Positions 37,931 through 46,306 of a DNA stretch of 64,000 bases are shown piece after piece (positions within the stretch are counted from its first letter, which is position 1; each line of letters begins with the position of its first letter). Source of the DNA: Alicyclobacillus hesperidum (GTDB lineage Bacteria; Bacillota; Bacilli; Alicyclobacillales; Alicyclobacillaceae). Position numbers and translations under genes: made by a program. The notes beneath the pieces were generated by a model. It worked only from the letters and a program-made list of their open reading frames with translations, was not told where the DNA came from and searched no databases. The stretch lies in the NCBI RefSeq assembly GCF_900107035.1, contig NZ_FNOJ01000003.1, positions 124,001-188,000 of the forward strand, given 5' to 3'.

Positions 37931-39832
37931 TTACCCGTTCAAACGCGCGACTTCCACATGACCAGCCACGCACACAGCCTTGTCTTTTACCACTGTAAAA
38001 TACAAATCCGCGCGCACAATTTCGGGCACTTCTTCGCCCCACTGCGACATGCGCAGGACGGCATCAAGGACGATGCTAAGATGCGGTTCCATGCTTGCCG
38101 ATCCGCTGTTGACCTCGGCCTCACTCCAAATTCCGCGCGCATCGGCATCCGTGAGAGGAACCAGGCGCACCGCCGGCAAGGTCTGCGTCGCCGTCCGCCG
38201 CAACACTGCGACGCCGCGCTCTTCAGAAGACAAATGTAAACGGAGCAGCGGGCCAAAAAGCGGATCGCTTTCCATAGTGATGTTGAACGCTGCATTCTCT
38301 TCCGCTCGCTCGTCCGGCTCAGGAGCAGCCTCCAAACCGATCGCAGACAAAGCATCAGATAAAGCTGTCCACGTAAGATGATAAGATGACGCTTCTTCTT
38401 CCCCTGTCGGTGCACTGGCAAGAATGACAGCACGCGAATCGTCTGTTTGAATTCGATCCAGTTCCGGCACAACACCCGGGTCTTTGTCCCGATACTCGTG
38501 ATAGGCAATGACCTTTGCCAAAGCACGCACAGCCTGTTCCGGAAATGGATAGATAGGAATTTCGCGCTCCGGATCGACTTCCAGACACCGTACCCGATAA
38601 TCGCCCGTGGTCAAAAAATTAGCGACGACAGGTTTCTCATAAGGGTGGCGCACACCAGGCGTCGGCGGATCGTTTGCCACTTCGCAGAGTGCCGCCGAGA
38701 TGGCGACACGCACGGCTTCTTCGTTTGACGGCCCGACAGGTGTAAATAGAACGATGACGGCGTCGATCGCCGGATCGCGCAACACCTGCGGCAATACGAC
38801 CCGATAGCTTTCCGCTAGCGTTTCAAAGCCAATGTTGATGACCGGGCCGATAAACTCGAGCCCCTCGCGCACCAGTCTATCTACCGTCATCACGGCTCCG
38901 CCAGCAGTATTGGTCACGACTGCGACCCGGCGCCCGGCGCGAATGGGACCTGCACGCAACAGCACTGCCACGTCAAACAATTCCTGCAAGGTATCAACGC
39001 GAATGACGCCTGCTTGTTGAAACATTGCCTCCACGGTCGCATCCTCGGCAGCGACGGAGACTGTGCGAGAATTCGCAACGTCGTGGCCGACTGGCGTACG
39101 TGCGCTCTTCACCGCCAATATGGGTTTTTGCCGCGTGATTCTACGTGCGATCCGCGAAAAATTGCGCGGATTTCCGAACGATTCGAGGTAAAGCAAGATC
39201 ATGTCTATCGACGGATCGGCGCCCCAATATTGAAGGAGATCATTGCCTGATACGTCTGCACGGTTGCCTAAACTGACAAAACTGGCGACGCCGACGCCAA
39301 TGTACGCCGCGTAATCAAGAATCGTAATACCCAGTGCCCCCGAATGAGATGCAATCGCAACCCTTCCATACTCCGGGACCTGGGGTGCAAAGCTGGCGTT
39401 GAGTTGTGTCTGCTCATCCATTTGAATAAGACCAAGGCTATTGGGTCCGATCAAACGACAACCTGCGCTGCGCAACTTTTCAAGCAATTCGCGCTCCAAT
39501 TCGAGGCCGGGCGGATCCATATCTGAGAAACCGGATGACACAATCATTACGTGCTTAATCCCTGCTGCGATTACGTCGTCCGCGACGGGGAGTATCTGAC
39601 TCGCCGGTACGACGATGACGGCGAGATCGACCTGCTCTGGCACGTCCCGTAGGCTTGGGTATGCTTTGACGGCGGCCACCGACTGCGCAGAAGGATTCAC
39701 GGGATACACGGTGCCCCGGAAATCGCTATTCAAAATATGACGAAAAATAACATGGCCCAGTCGATCCGCGCCTCGCGACGCGCCGACCACTGCCACGACC
39801 TTCGGATGAAAGAAGTGATGCAGCGACGTCAT
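37931..39832 (-). CDS. NDP-forming acyl-CoA synthetase-like protein with incomplete ATP-grasp
   Basis: A 633-residue protein. The CoA-binding domain (about 1-130; KVVAVVGASRGADRLGHVIF) and the succinyl-CoA-ligase-like domains (130-460; RLIGPNSLGLI, and VAIASHSGALGITILD, where the family's phospho-His loop is expected) are intact. The C-terminal part resembles only the distal half of an ATP-grasp domain (DPLFGPLLRLHL, RLVPLTDADARGI, a terminal VEVARLNG). The usual HKTDVGGV-type first half is missing, so the protein is shorter than the roughly 700-900 residues of full-length relatives. It may be catalytically altered or regulatory. ATG 39832 follows GAGGAGG. Confidence 0.8.
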   Translation of the reverse strand: MTSLHHFFHPKVVAVVGASRGADRLGHVIFRHILNSDFRGTVYPVNPSAQSVAAVKAYPSLRDVPEQVDLAVIVVPASQILPVADDVIAAGIKHVMIVSSGFSDMDPPGLELERELLEKLRSAGCRLIGPNSLGLIQMDEQTQLNASFAPQVPEYGRVAIASHSGALGITILDYAAYIGVGVASFVSLGNRADVSGNDLLQYWGADPSIDMILLYLESFGNPRNFSRIARRITRQKPILAVKSARTPVGHDVANSRTVSVAAEDATVEAMFQQAGVIRVDTLQELFDVAVLLRAGPIRAGRRVAVVTNTAGGAVMTVDRLVREGLEFIGPVINIGFETLAESYRVVLPQVLRDPAIDAVIVLFTPVGPSNEEAVRVAISAALCEVANDPPTPGVRHPYEKPVVANFLTTGDYRVRCLEVDPEREIPIYPFPEQAVRALAKVIAYHEYRDKDPGVVPELDRIQTDDSRAVILASAPTGEEEASSYHLTWTALSDALSAIGLEAAPEPDERAEENAAFNITMESDPLFGPLLRLHLSSEERGVAVLRRTATQTLPAVRLVPLTDADARGIWSEAEVNSGSASMEPHLSIVLDAVLRMSQWGEEVPEIVRADLYFTVVKDKAVCVAGHVEVARLNG

Positions 39833-39865
39833 GCAGTACTCGTCCTCCTCTGTGGGGAACAAAAT

Positions 39866-39896
39866 GGGCCGCAGCGCTCACAAACGCCCGCGGCCC
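39866..39896 (-). terminator. Terminator after thioredoxin-like gene
   Basis: GGGCCGC (39866-39872) and GCGGCCC (39890-39896), followed on the minus strand by ATTTTGTT. It lies between the thioredoxin and acyl-CoA synthetase genes. Confidence 0.7.
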
Positions 39897-39906
39897 GTAG
39901 GTTACG

Positions 39907-40230
39907 TCACCCTTGGTACGCCTGGTCAAGGAACGCTTCGACCTGTTCCTTCGATTTTGCATCCCGACTAAAGAGACGATTAACTTCTTTACCGTTGTCA
40001 TACGCGATAAACGTCGGGATCCCAAGGATTTGGAGTTCTTCTCCCAAATCAGGCAACTCGTCGCGGTTGACGCGAACCATGGAGAACGAGTCCTTGTACT
40101 TAGCTTCCCACTCATCAAAATAGGGTTCGATCCGGCGACAATCCGGGCACCAGTTGGCGTAGAACTCTACCATCACTCGCCCATTTTGCGTCACTTCACG
40201 GTAACGATCATTCGACGTGATCTGCTCCAT
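39907..40230 (-). CDS. Thioredoxin-family protein
   Basis: A 107-residue cytosolic thioredoxin fold with the active site YANWCPDCRRI near residue 28 and the cis-Pro in GIPTFIAYDNG. The WCPDC motif (Pro-Asp between cysteines) differs from classical WCGPC, so this is a thioredoxin-like protein such as YtpP rather than TrxA. A TATAAT at 40254-40259 (minus strand) is a candidate -10. TrxB is encoded nearby on the same strand. Confidence 0.9.
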   Translation of the reverse strand: MEQITSNDRYREVTQNGRVMVEFYANWCPDCRRIEPYFDEWEAKYKDSFSMVRVNRDELPDLGEELQILGIPTFIAYDNGKEVNRLFSRDAKSKEQVEAFLDQAYQG

Positions 40231-40447
40231 CGTCGCTCTCCCCTTCCACCGTTATTATACCGCGAACACAATCGTCAACAAACTGTGTTACCAGGTTAGC
40301 GTCACTCCACCCCCACATGGCGATCGCGTTCCACTTGCGTTACAAGCGGGCGAGCAAAATAGGCCGCAAACATGGCTTTGGATCGAACATGCTGTCGGGG
40401 CGAGCCATATGCTTGAGTGAAGGCTGGTTTGCCAGGAGGTGTCGCGG

Positions 40448-40597
40448 ATGAAGCTTGGCACGTTCATCAAATTGGGGACGCTCGCATTTGACGTCGCCCG
40501 CGACGAGCGCGTACAGGAATTGGTGCGTATGGCGCACAACGGTGCAAAGCGCCGAGGTTTGTTGCAGCCCCCGCCGGGAACCCGGACACAACGGTGA
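40448..40597 (+). CDS. Very small basic protein of unknown function (49 residues)
   Basis: An open frame of 49 codons starting ATG at 40448, with AGGAGGTG seven bases upstream (40433-40440), the strongest type of ribosome site in the window. The peptide starts MKLGTFIKLGTLAFDVARDE, continues with an amphipathic helix (VQELVRMAHNGAKRRG) and ends in a Pro/Arg tail. A terminator follows within 90 bases. No family is recognised. Confidence 0.6.
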   Translation: MKLGTFIKLGTLAFDVARDERVQELVRMAHNGAKRRGLLQPPPGTRTQR

Positions 40598-40682
40598 TTT
40601 TTACTAACACACAAGATAACCGCGCGTTGGATACGCATACTCATTGTGCGATGTGTTCGCCGTTCACGCGTTCACAGGCAAT

Positions 40683-40713
40683 GCCCCGCCACCCTGGCAG
40701 GGCTTCCTTTTTA
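40683..40713 (+). terminator. Intrinsic terminator
   Basis: GCCCCGCCA (40683-40691) and TGGCAGGGC (40695-40703) pair at eight of nine positions, followed by TTCCTTTTTA. It ends the unit of the 49-residue gene. Confidence 0.75.
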
Positions 40714-40786
40714 TCCTCACGCATCGCGCTATATCTGTTTCTAAGAATCGTTATCCAGGTATTGTGCAGGCACAAAATATACACTT

Positions 40787-40972
40787 TCTGAAGCAGGCCT
40801 ACTAACTCTACGACCAACAGAGCCTGTACTGCATCATTCGGATCGAGGGAGCCAAAACGGCTGTTATGACTACCAGGACAAACTGAGGCAATACGAGATG
40901 GTTGGTAGCATAATACGCAAAAGAAGCGGCTTTGGTCATGCGTACATCGAGTTGTTTCGAATCAGAAAATGA
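40787..40972 (+). pseudogene. IS3-family transposase (OrfB, integrase core) remnant
   Basis: This frame reads SEAGLLTLRPTEPVLHHSDR, then GSQNGCYDYQDKLRQYEMVG, SIIRKRSGFGHAYIELFRIRK and stop. It matches the DDE integrase core of IS3 transposases: HHSDRGSQY with the second catalytic Asp, the YGIIGSMSRKGNCYDNA-type segment, and the AESFF-type catalytic Glu (here in YIELF). Only about 60 codons survive; the rest of OrfB and OrfA are absent. It lies about 215 bases upstream of the mercury operon. Confidence 0.75.
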
Positions 40973-41135
40973 AAATTCTGCAAAACACTCACCTTACATG
41001 TGGCATCCATTTTTACACAGCATACTTGACTCAACTGTTGATCTTCTGGAATAAGCATGGATCAACCGCATCCGCATGGAGTCGAATGTCGGGAGACGCG
41101 GCCAAGATTGACAAGAAGAAGACGTGGCACGGTTA

Positions 41136-41164
41136 TTGTTTTACACAACATATAAAGATATTAT
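41136..41164 (+). promoter_or_regulatory. Promoter of the mercury operon with possible ArsR operator
   Basis: TTGTTT (41136-41141), 17-base spacer, TATTAT (41159-41164), giving a start site only about 18 bases before the GTG of the first gene. The spacer and downstream region carry two copies of ATATAAAG (around 41151 and 41168) within an AT-rich imperfect dyad, a plausible binding site for the ArsR-type regulator encoded second in the operon. Confidence 0.55.
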
Positions 41165-41188
41165 GATATATAAAGGAGATGAGCCACT

Positions 41189-41476
41189 GTGCAAAACAAT
41201 GAACAGGAACGGCACTCAGGTACTGGCATGTGGGGATTACTCGGACTCGTTGCTCTTCCCGTGCTCTGCTGCGGACTGCCGACTTTGATTGGAGCCCTCG
41301 GCGTAACGACAGCGGGTGCCGTTTTGGCGTCAGACCGCTATTGGATTTTGGGCGGCCTTGTCATCTTGATTGGCATTGTGATGTTCCTTGTATCACGCAA
41401 AGGCAAAAAGTCCGGGACAGATTCATGCTGTACAGTTCTTCCGAGCAAGGAACTACCACCGAAAGACAGTTTGTAA
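41189..41476 (+). CDS. Two-helix MerF-like mercuric ion transporter
   Basis: A 95-residue membrane protein with two hydrophobic helices (about 14-45 and 51-69). A vicinal Cys pair lies in the first helix (LPVLCCGLPTLIGALG) and another near the C-terminus (DSCCTVLP), the pattern of MerF/MerT, which relay Hg(II) to MerA. GTG 41189 follows AAAGGAGAT at 41172-41180. Position at the head of an operon ending in merA supports the role. Exact subfamily is uncertain. Confidence 0.7.
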   Translation: MQNNEQERHSGTGMWGLLGLVALPVLCCGLPTLIGALGVTTAGAVLASDRYWILGGLVILIGIVMFLVSRKGKKSGTDSCCTVLPSKELPPKDSL

Positions 41477-41488
41477 GGAGTGACGACC

Positions 41489-41830
41489 ATGCAGGACTTG
41501 AACATATCAGCACCCGATAGTACGGTTCAGACGGAGATTTACGCCAAGTTTTTTCACGGATTGTCGAACCCGACCCGGTTCAAAATCGTGGAGGCCTTGC
41601 TAAATCGAGAGATGAATGTGAGCCAGCTCGTGGAGGCTGTCGGTGCGTCTCAAAGCCAGGTGTCAAACCAACTTGCTTGTCTGAAGTGGTGTGGTTACGT
41701 GACATCGAGGCAAGAGGGCAAATACATCCTGTATCGTATTTCGGATGAACGTGTTCGTACGATCCTTCAACTGGCTAAGGAAATTGTCGCCGATAATGCT
41801 GAACACATCCGGTGTCGCACCAGGATGTAA
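41489..41830 (+). CDS. ArsR/SmtB-family metalloregulator
   Basis: A 113-residue winged-helix repressor with FFHGLSNPTRFKIVEALL, the recognition helix VGASQSQVSNQLACLKWCGY and the wing TSRQEGKYILYRIS. Cysteines in CLKWC and in the C-terminal IRCRTRM could bind a thiophilic metal, as in CmtR-like sensors. ATG 41489 is 8 bases after AAGGAG. It probably regulates the operon; no MerR gene is present in the window. Confidence 0.88.
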   Translation: MQDLNISAPDSTVQTEIYAKFFHGLSNPTRFKIVEALLNREMNVSQLVEAVGASQSQVSNQLACLKWCGYVTSRQEGKYILYRISDERVRTILQLAKEIVADNAEHIRCRTRM

Positions 41831-41836
41831 AAACGT

Positions 41837-42313
41837 GTGCAGATTGAACGTGCAACAGCGGCACCCACGGCAACGGGATCGCTGTCGGCGACTGCAGAGC
41901 AGACAAGCCAACAAACCTCTGCGACGGCTACCGGGTTGAGCGACCTTACATTTACCGATGTTCATGGAAAGCGCATCACGGTCAATCCCAATGAGAAGAC
42001 CGTGCTACATTTCATGACCTCGTCTTGTTCAGACTGTTTGCCGACGGAGACAGCATTGGCCAAGTTTCAGAACATGCCAGGCGTTCAACTGATTTCGATT
42101 GACGTGGAGCCTCAAGCGGACAATGCCAGCACGATTGCGCAGTTTGCACAGGTGGCAGGCAGCCACTAGCCTTATGTATTGGAGACGAATTCGTCTCTTC
42201 TCCAAAAGTTCCACGTGACGGAACTGGATACGGTCGTCGTGCTGTATCACAACAAGGTCATCTACGAAGGGGTTGTACCGTCAGAAGCCCAACTCAAGAA
42301 GGTGCTTGCATGA
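41837..42313 (+). pseudogene. Thioredoxin-like redoxin interrupted by an in-frame TAG
   Basis: From GTG 41837 the frame encodes a TlpA/redoxin-type domain (LTFTDVHGKRITV, the CxxC in FMTSSCSDCLP, LISIDVEPQ) and meets TAG at 42167-42169. The same frame then continues without a shift: PYVLETNSSLLQKFHVTELD, VVVLYHNKVIYEGVV (the redoxin cis-Pro end would be expected nearby) up to TGA at 42311, which overlaps the ccdA start as ATGA. Together these give a domain of normal length, about 157 codons. The N-terminus starts right after the arsR stop with no signal peptide or membrane anchor and a weak ribosome site. Either a point-nonsense pseudogene, two pieces, or TAG readthrough. Confidence 0.75.
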
Positions 42314-42981
42314 ACGCCGAAGTTGCCGTCGTTCTGGGTGCGGGCATGATGGCGGCTTTCAACCCATGCGGTGTCGCCATGTTGCCCTCTTATATTGTTC
42401 ACCTGATTGCCGGACGTGAGCGGGGTGTCTGGGACGGGGTGTGGGCTGGGTTACTCATGACGGCCGGTTTTCTGATTGTATTCTTGCTGGCTGGCGTCAT
42501 CGCTGTGACGTTTGCGACTGTATTGGGCAAAGCAGTGGCGTGGATTGCAGAGGTCGTCGGCGTAGCGTTCGTCCTTCTGGGGATACTGATGTTGTTTGGA
42601 AAGCGTGGATTGGAATTCCATATCGGGGGTGACTGGAATCTACAACGAGGCAGCCAGTGGTCTGTGTTTCTATACGGCATCGCCTATGCGCTCGGTTCTC
42701 TTGGCTGTACGCTTCCGCTCTTCTCTGTTCTCGTGTTGTCGTCTTTTCACAGTCAGGGATTTGCGAGTGGGATGTCCGACTTTGTGCTCTATGCGCTTGG
42801 CATGGGCTTGGTGGTGACCATCATTTCCCTGGCATCCACGATCTCGCAACAACTGGTCGGAAAGTGGGTTCGGTCTGGGGCCCGATGGATGGGGCGGTTG
42901 AGTGCGCTGATGACGCTCGGAACGGGTGTGTATTTGGTCATTTACTGGTTTCCGTACGTGCGTTTCTATGCGGGATTTTGA
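42310..42981 (+). CDS. CcdA-like thiol:disulfide membrane transporter
   Basis: A 223-residue DsbD/CcdA-family membrane protein with six hydrophobic segments. The redox cysteines are in [14 protein letters not shown] (helix 1) and [14 protein letters not shown] (helix 4). It carries reducing power from cytosolic thioredoxin across the membrane, here probably for the preceding redoxin. Start is coupled to that gene (ATGA). Confidence 0.9.
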   Translation: MNAEVAVVLGAGMMAAFNPCGVAMLPSYIVHLIAGRERGVWDGVWAGLLMTAGFLIVFLLAGVIAVTFATVLGKAVAWIAEVVGVAFVLLGILMLFGKRGLEFHIGGDWNLQRGSQWSVFLYGIAYALGSLGCTLPLFSVLVLSSFHSQGFASGMSDFVLYALGMGLVVTIISLASTISQQLVGKWVRSGARWMGRLSALMTLGTGVYLVIYWFPYVRFYAGF

Positions 42982-42986
42982 CGGAG

Positions 42987-44663
42987 GTGCTTTTTCTGAC
43001 GAATTCACGCGGCAAGAAACAAATTCGGCTTGTGGTAAACGGTATGACTTGTCATGACTGCGAACGGCACGTATCCCACGCGCTTCAAAGTGTAGGTGCT
43101 GAATCGATATCCGCCAGCTTTCGCAGAAATGAAGCCATTTTTGAATTGGATGACCTGAATCGTTTGGATGATGCACAACGGGCGATAGCCGATTTGGGCT
43201 ATCAACCAGGGGATGCGACCATCCTCAGTGACCGCCATCCGGGAAAAGTCATCGAATTGGATGGGAACTACGATTTTGATTTCCTCATCATCGGTTCCGG
43301 GGGCGCAGCGTTTTCTGCTGCGATTGAAGCATCGTCCTATGGTGCGAAAATCGCCATGGTAGAGCGAGGCACAGTCGGTGGGACGTGTGTGAACATTGGA
43401 TGTGTCCCCTCAAAGAACATGCTGCGGGCAGGGGAAATCAATCATCTGGCAGCGAGCCATCCGTTTCTCGGGTTAAACACAAGCGCTGGTCCAGTAGACA
43501 TGAATACCCTTGTTGACCGCAAGAATGAACTCGTTGGGGATCTGCGCCAACACAAGTATGTGGATTTGATTGACGAATATGGATTGGAACTGATTCAAGG
43601 GGAAGCGCACTTTGTGAACGAATCGACGGTCGAAGTGAACGGTCGGCAAATCACGGCCCGCAACTTCCTGATAGCAACCGGTGCGTCACCGCTCGTGCCG
43701 AGCATCCCTGGTCTCACCGATGTGGATTACCTAGTCAGCACGACCGCTTTACAACTTCGGGACGTTCCGAAGCGTCTTGCCGTCATTGGCGCTGGATTTA
43801 TCGGGCTGGAAATGGGAAGCCTGTTTCGGAACCTGGGCTCGGAGGTCACGCTGTTGCAACGTGGATCCCGCATCTTGCCCAAAGCCGAACCAGAGGTCGC
43901 TGCTGCTGTGAAACAAGCCTTGACCGAGAAGGGGATCCGTGTCATCACGGATGCCGCCATTCAACGTGTCGAGCAGGAAGGGAGCACCAAACGGATATTC
44001 ACTACTGTAAATGGCAAGGAACAGGTCGTGGAGGCCGAAGCGTTGCTCGTCGCAACGGGCCGTAAAGCGAACACGGAGTCGTTGAACCTGGGTGCAGCGA
44101 ACGTGAAGGTCGGTCATCGTGGCGAAATCCTGGTCAATGAATACCTGCGCACCAGCAATCACCGCATCTATGCCGCAGGGGACGTGACGATGGGGCCGCA
44201 GTTTGTGTATGTGGCAGCATACGAGGGGGCCATTGCGGCGCGGAATGCGGTTGCCGGCGCTGAGCAGTCCGTGGATCTGAACGTCGTGCCAGGCGTGACG
44301 TTCACAAACCCAGCCATTGCAGCGGTAGGACTTACGGAAGAACAGGCAAAAGCCAGTGGCTACGAGGTTCTGACCTCCGTGCTACCGCTGGATGCTGTAC
44401 CACGGGCTCTGGTCAACCGGGAGACGACCGGGGTGTTCAAGCTCGTGGCGGATGCCAGGACACGGAAGATCATCGGTGTTCATGTCGTAGCGGAAAATGC
44501 CGGAGATGTCATCTACTCAGGCGTGATCGCAGTCAAGTTTGGGTTGACCATTGAGGATTTGCGATCAACGCTTGCCCCGTATCTGACCATGGCAGAAGGA
44601 TTGAAGTTGGCGGCACTGACGTTTGACAAGGATGTGTCGAAACTGTCCTGCTGTGCAGGCTGA
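42987..44663 (+). CDS. merA: Mercuric reductase
   Basis: MerA, about 558 residues, an FAD-dependent NADPH:Hg(II) oxidoreductase giving volatile Hg(0). The N-terminal heavy-metal-associated domain has GMTCHDC (Cys 22 and 25). FAD site [15 protein letters not shown], redox disulfide [19 protein letters not shown] motif [15 protein letters not shown], and the C-terminal substrate-binding Cys pair in KLSCCAG. The start is uncertain: GTG 42987 overlaps GGAGGTG, so initiation at CTG 42996 is possible. The frame is open far upstream but that stretch is the shadow of ccdA. Confidence 0.95.
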   Translation: MLFLTNSRGKKQIRLVVNGMTCHDCERHVSHALQSVGAESISASFRRNEAIFELDDLNRLDDAQRAIADLGYQPGDATILSDRHPGKVIELDGNYDFDFLIIGSGGAAFSAAIEASSYGAKIAMVERGTVGGTCVNIGCVPSKNMLRAGEINHLAASHPFLGLNTSAGPVDMNTLVDRKNELVGDLRQHKYVDLIDEYGLELIQGEAHFVNESTVEVNGRQITARNFLIATGASPLVPSIPGLTDVDYLVSTTALQLRDVPKRLAVIGAGFIGLEMGSLFRNLGSEVTLLQRGSRILPKAEPEVAAAVKQALTEKGIRVITDAAIQRVEQEGSTKRIFTTVNGKEQVVEAEALLVATGRKANTESLNLGAANVKVGHRGEILVNEYLRTSNHRIYAAGDVTMGPQFVYVAAYEGAIAARNAVAGAEQSVDLNVVPGVTFTNPAIAAVGLTEEQAKASGYEVLTSVLPLDAVPRALVNRETTGVFKLVADARTRKIIGVHVVAENAGDVIYSGVIAVKFGLTIEDLRSTLAPYLTMAEGLKLAALTFDKDVSKLSCCAG

Positions 44664-44670
44664 AGCAATA

Positions 44671-44703
44671 TAGAAGGAAGGGATATCGGCTATCCCCTCC
44701 TTG
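44671..44703 (+). terminator. Hairpin after merA
   Basis: AAGGAAGGGATA and TATCCCCTCCTT pair with one mismatch just after the merA stop. No T run follows, so it is probably an RNA-stabilising end or weak terminator. Confidence 0.5.
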
Positions 44704-44857
44704 TGCATAGCAGCAACGCTCGATTTCTTCGCAGCAGCTGGCCATACGCTCAGGAGTCCATATCATTAGTGTAAATTCAGTGGACGCACTGCGTGACATA
44801 TGAAAGTGCCATTTCGTCCTCTTTGGTAGAATGAGTTTTCCACAACAAATTCACTAG

Positions 44858-45043
44858 GAGGAGTATGAGAATGGCTTTGACGATATCACCGCTGTACTGT
44901 CGTTGCCAGAGAAATACCGCAAGCGGATACGCACTACGATTGGGATGGAATGTTTTCCGCAACTTAAAAATGCAGAAAAACGCGGCGTTCCGATATACCG
45001 CGTTTTGCATAACGCTGCAGGATTGGACGGGTCTAGTTATTGA
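44858..45043 (+). pseudogene. IS256-family (Mutator) transposase remnant 1
   Basis: The frame from 44858 reads EEYENGFDDITAVLSLPEKY, then RKRIRTTIGME, and degenerates (QLKNAEKRGVPIYRVLHNAAG) before TGA. IS256 transposases end with AVLSLPEKYRKRLRTTNxLERLNxEIRRRERVIRIFPN, so this is the decayed C-terminal end. The neighbouring 82-codon frame with an AGGAGG before its ATG (44869) is an off-frame reading of the same DNA, not a gene. Confidence 0.75.
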
Positions 45044-45093
45044 ACTAACGCCCCGGTCTGTTCAAGTAAGTTTGGTGAATAGACCGTCGCCAA

Positions 45094-45831
45094 TCACCCT
45101 TTTGACGACTTAGCACCTTTGCTTTTCAGCCAAGTGACCATGATATCTCTACGCGTGTCGATGGCACCAGCCGCATCGAGTGACCTCAAACTTGTATAAT
45201 CAGGAATGACATTAATATCTGCGCCCTGGCTGAAAAGGTATTCGGCTACCCTACGCTGACCTCCATGGCATGCCTGCCAAAAAGCTTCGTTGATTTCATC
45301 CGAAGTCGGTGATGGGTTAGAAGCCATCAGTTCCTCAACACGAGACATCATCCCGAGTGCCGCCGCGTGCCATAGGCTGTCAACACGAGCACCTCGCGCT
45401 ACTAAAAGTCTTGCAACATGCCAACATCCATAACCTACTGCATTATCCAAAGGTGTGCCACCGGCGATGGAGCCACCAAGTATTTCGATGTCCGCTCCCC
45501 CATCAATCAACGCAGCAGCAACATCCACATCGTCGCTGCTTGCCGCCCAGTGTAGCGGCGTCTCTGAATGCCAACTGCCAATGATAGGTGCATTTGGGTC
45601 GGCTCCCGCTTCGATTAACATCTTCACAACCACAGGTCCGTTAGGGAAGTATCCGGGCCAGTCAGTGACAACGTGTAACGCAGTACGGGAACCACCCTTT
45701 TTGTCAACTACACGCTTTGTCGCGAAAGCCGGATATGTATCTAAGAGACTCTGCAGAGTTTCCAAGTCACCTGAATGGACCGCACGAACAAAAGATACGA
45801 CTAGGGGATTGTCATGGGGGATAGATTCCAT
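45094..45831 (-). CDS. Ankyrin-repeat protein
   Basis: A 245-residue soluble protein made of about five ankyrin repeats, for example TALHVV ... IEAGADPNAP, TPLHWAASSDDVDVAAALID, TPLDNAVGYGCWHVARLLVA and a final AEYLFSQGADINV. Ankyrin arrays bind other proteins; no catalytic domain is attached. ATG 45831 follows TAGGAG at 8 bases; ATG 45858 with GAAGGGTG would add nine residues. It is framed by IS256 remnants, so it may have arrived with the accessory island. Confidence 0.9.
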   Translation of the reverse strand: MESIPHDNPLVVSFVRAVHSGDLETLQSLLDTYPAFATKRVVDKKGGSRTALHVVTDWPGYFPNGPVVVKMLIEAGADPNAPIIGSWHSETPLHWAASSDDVDVAAALIDGGADIEILGGSIAGGTPLDNAVGYGCWHVARLLVARGARVDSLWHAAALGMMSRVEELMASNPSPTSDEINEAFWQACHGGQRRVAEYLFSQGADINVIPDYTSLRSLDAAGAIDTRRDIMVTWLKSKGAKSSKG

Positions 45832-46004
45832 AATTTTGGCTCCTAATTCTTTGTGCATGATGCACCCTTCATGGTGATTGTACTGCTTTCTCGGGACCTA
45901 TATCATGGTTCCTTTTTGCGCATTCCTGCCCTTAACTGAAATAAGTGTAACACACAGATTGTGTATGACTATGCAACCATCATGCATACGTCATCGCCGC
46001 GCTT

Positions 46005-46120
46005 TTCTGCAAATTGAAACTACGGAAGACAATGGAAAGCCTAAACGAATTCGTCGCCGTGAACGAGTCATTCGGATTTTCCAGAACCGAGACTCCGTGA
46101 TTGGCTTATTGGTTCATTCT
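46005..46120 (+). pseudogene. IS256-family transposase remnant 2
   Basis: One frame gives RKTMESLNEF (46023-46052) and, after a one-base shift, the next gives IRRRERVIRIFQNRDSVIGLL (46049-46112). Together they reproduce the IS256 end MESLNEFIRRRERVIRIFPNRDSVIRLL. It is better preserved than remnant 1 and from a different copy or overlapping part, with a frameshift. Confidence 0.78.
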
Positions 46121-46146
46121 GGAATGTCAATATCTATTTTGTGTTT

Positions 46147-46182
46147 TGTGAAAATCATTGTGAAAATCATTGTGAAAATCAT
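46147..46182 (+). repeat. Three tandem copies of a 12-base unit
   Basis: TGTGAAAATCAT occurs three times in perfect tandem immediately after the IS256 remnant. It is likely replication slippage at the edge of the decayed element; no coding or regulatory role is seen. Confidence 0.9.
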
Positions 46183-46204
46183 ATGGTACATTGCGGGTGA
46201 AAGT

Positions 46205-46233
46205 AAAAAGCGAGACGGATCGAATTCGATCCG
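46205..46233 (-). terminator. Terminator of the small minus-strand gene
   Basis: CGGATCGAATTCGATCCG (46216-46233) is a perfect palindrome. On the minus strand it is followed within six bases by a T run (46205-46210 as A on plus). Confidence 0.65.
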
Positions 46234-46306
46234 CCTCCAGAAGGAGTGGCGTGGACAGCCGACGCAGCGACTCTCACCGCGTGGCCACATTCGGCTCCCG
46301 CCCGTC

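Noticed and set aside
42657-42980. Extended N-terminus of MerA over ccdA
   Set aside because: The extension is the shadow of the CcdA coding sequence; the MerA heavy-metal domain begins after 42987.
44865-45113. 82-codon frame with AGGAGGAG before its ATG
   Set aside because: The DNA reads as a decayed IS256 transposase in another frame (LPEKYRKRIRTT), so this frame is an accident despite the ribosome-like site.
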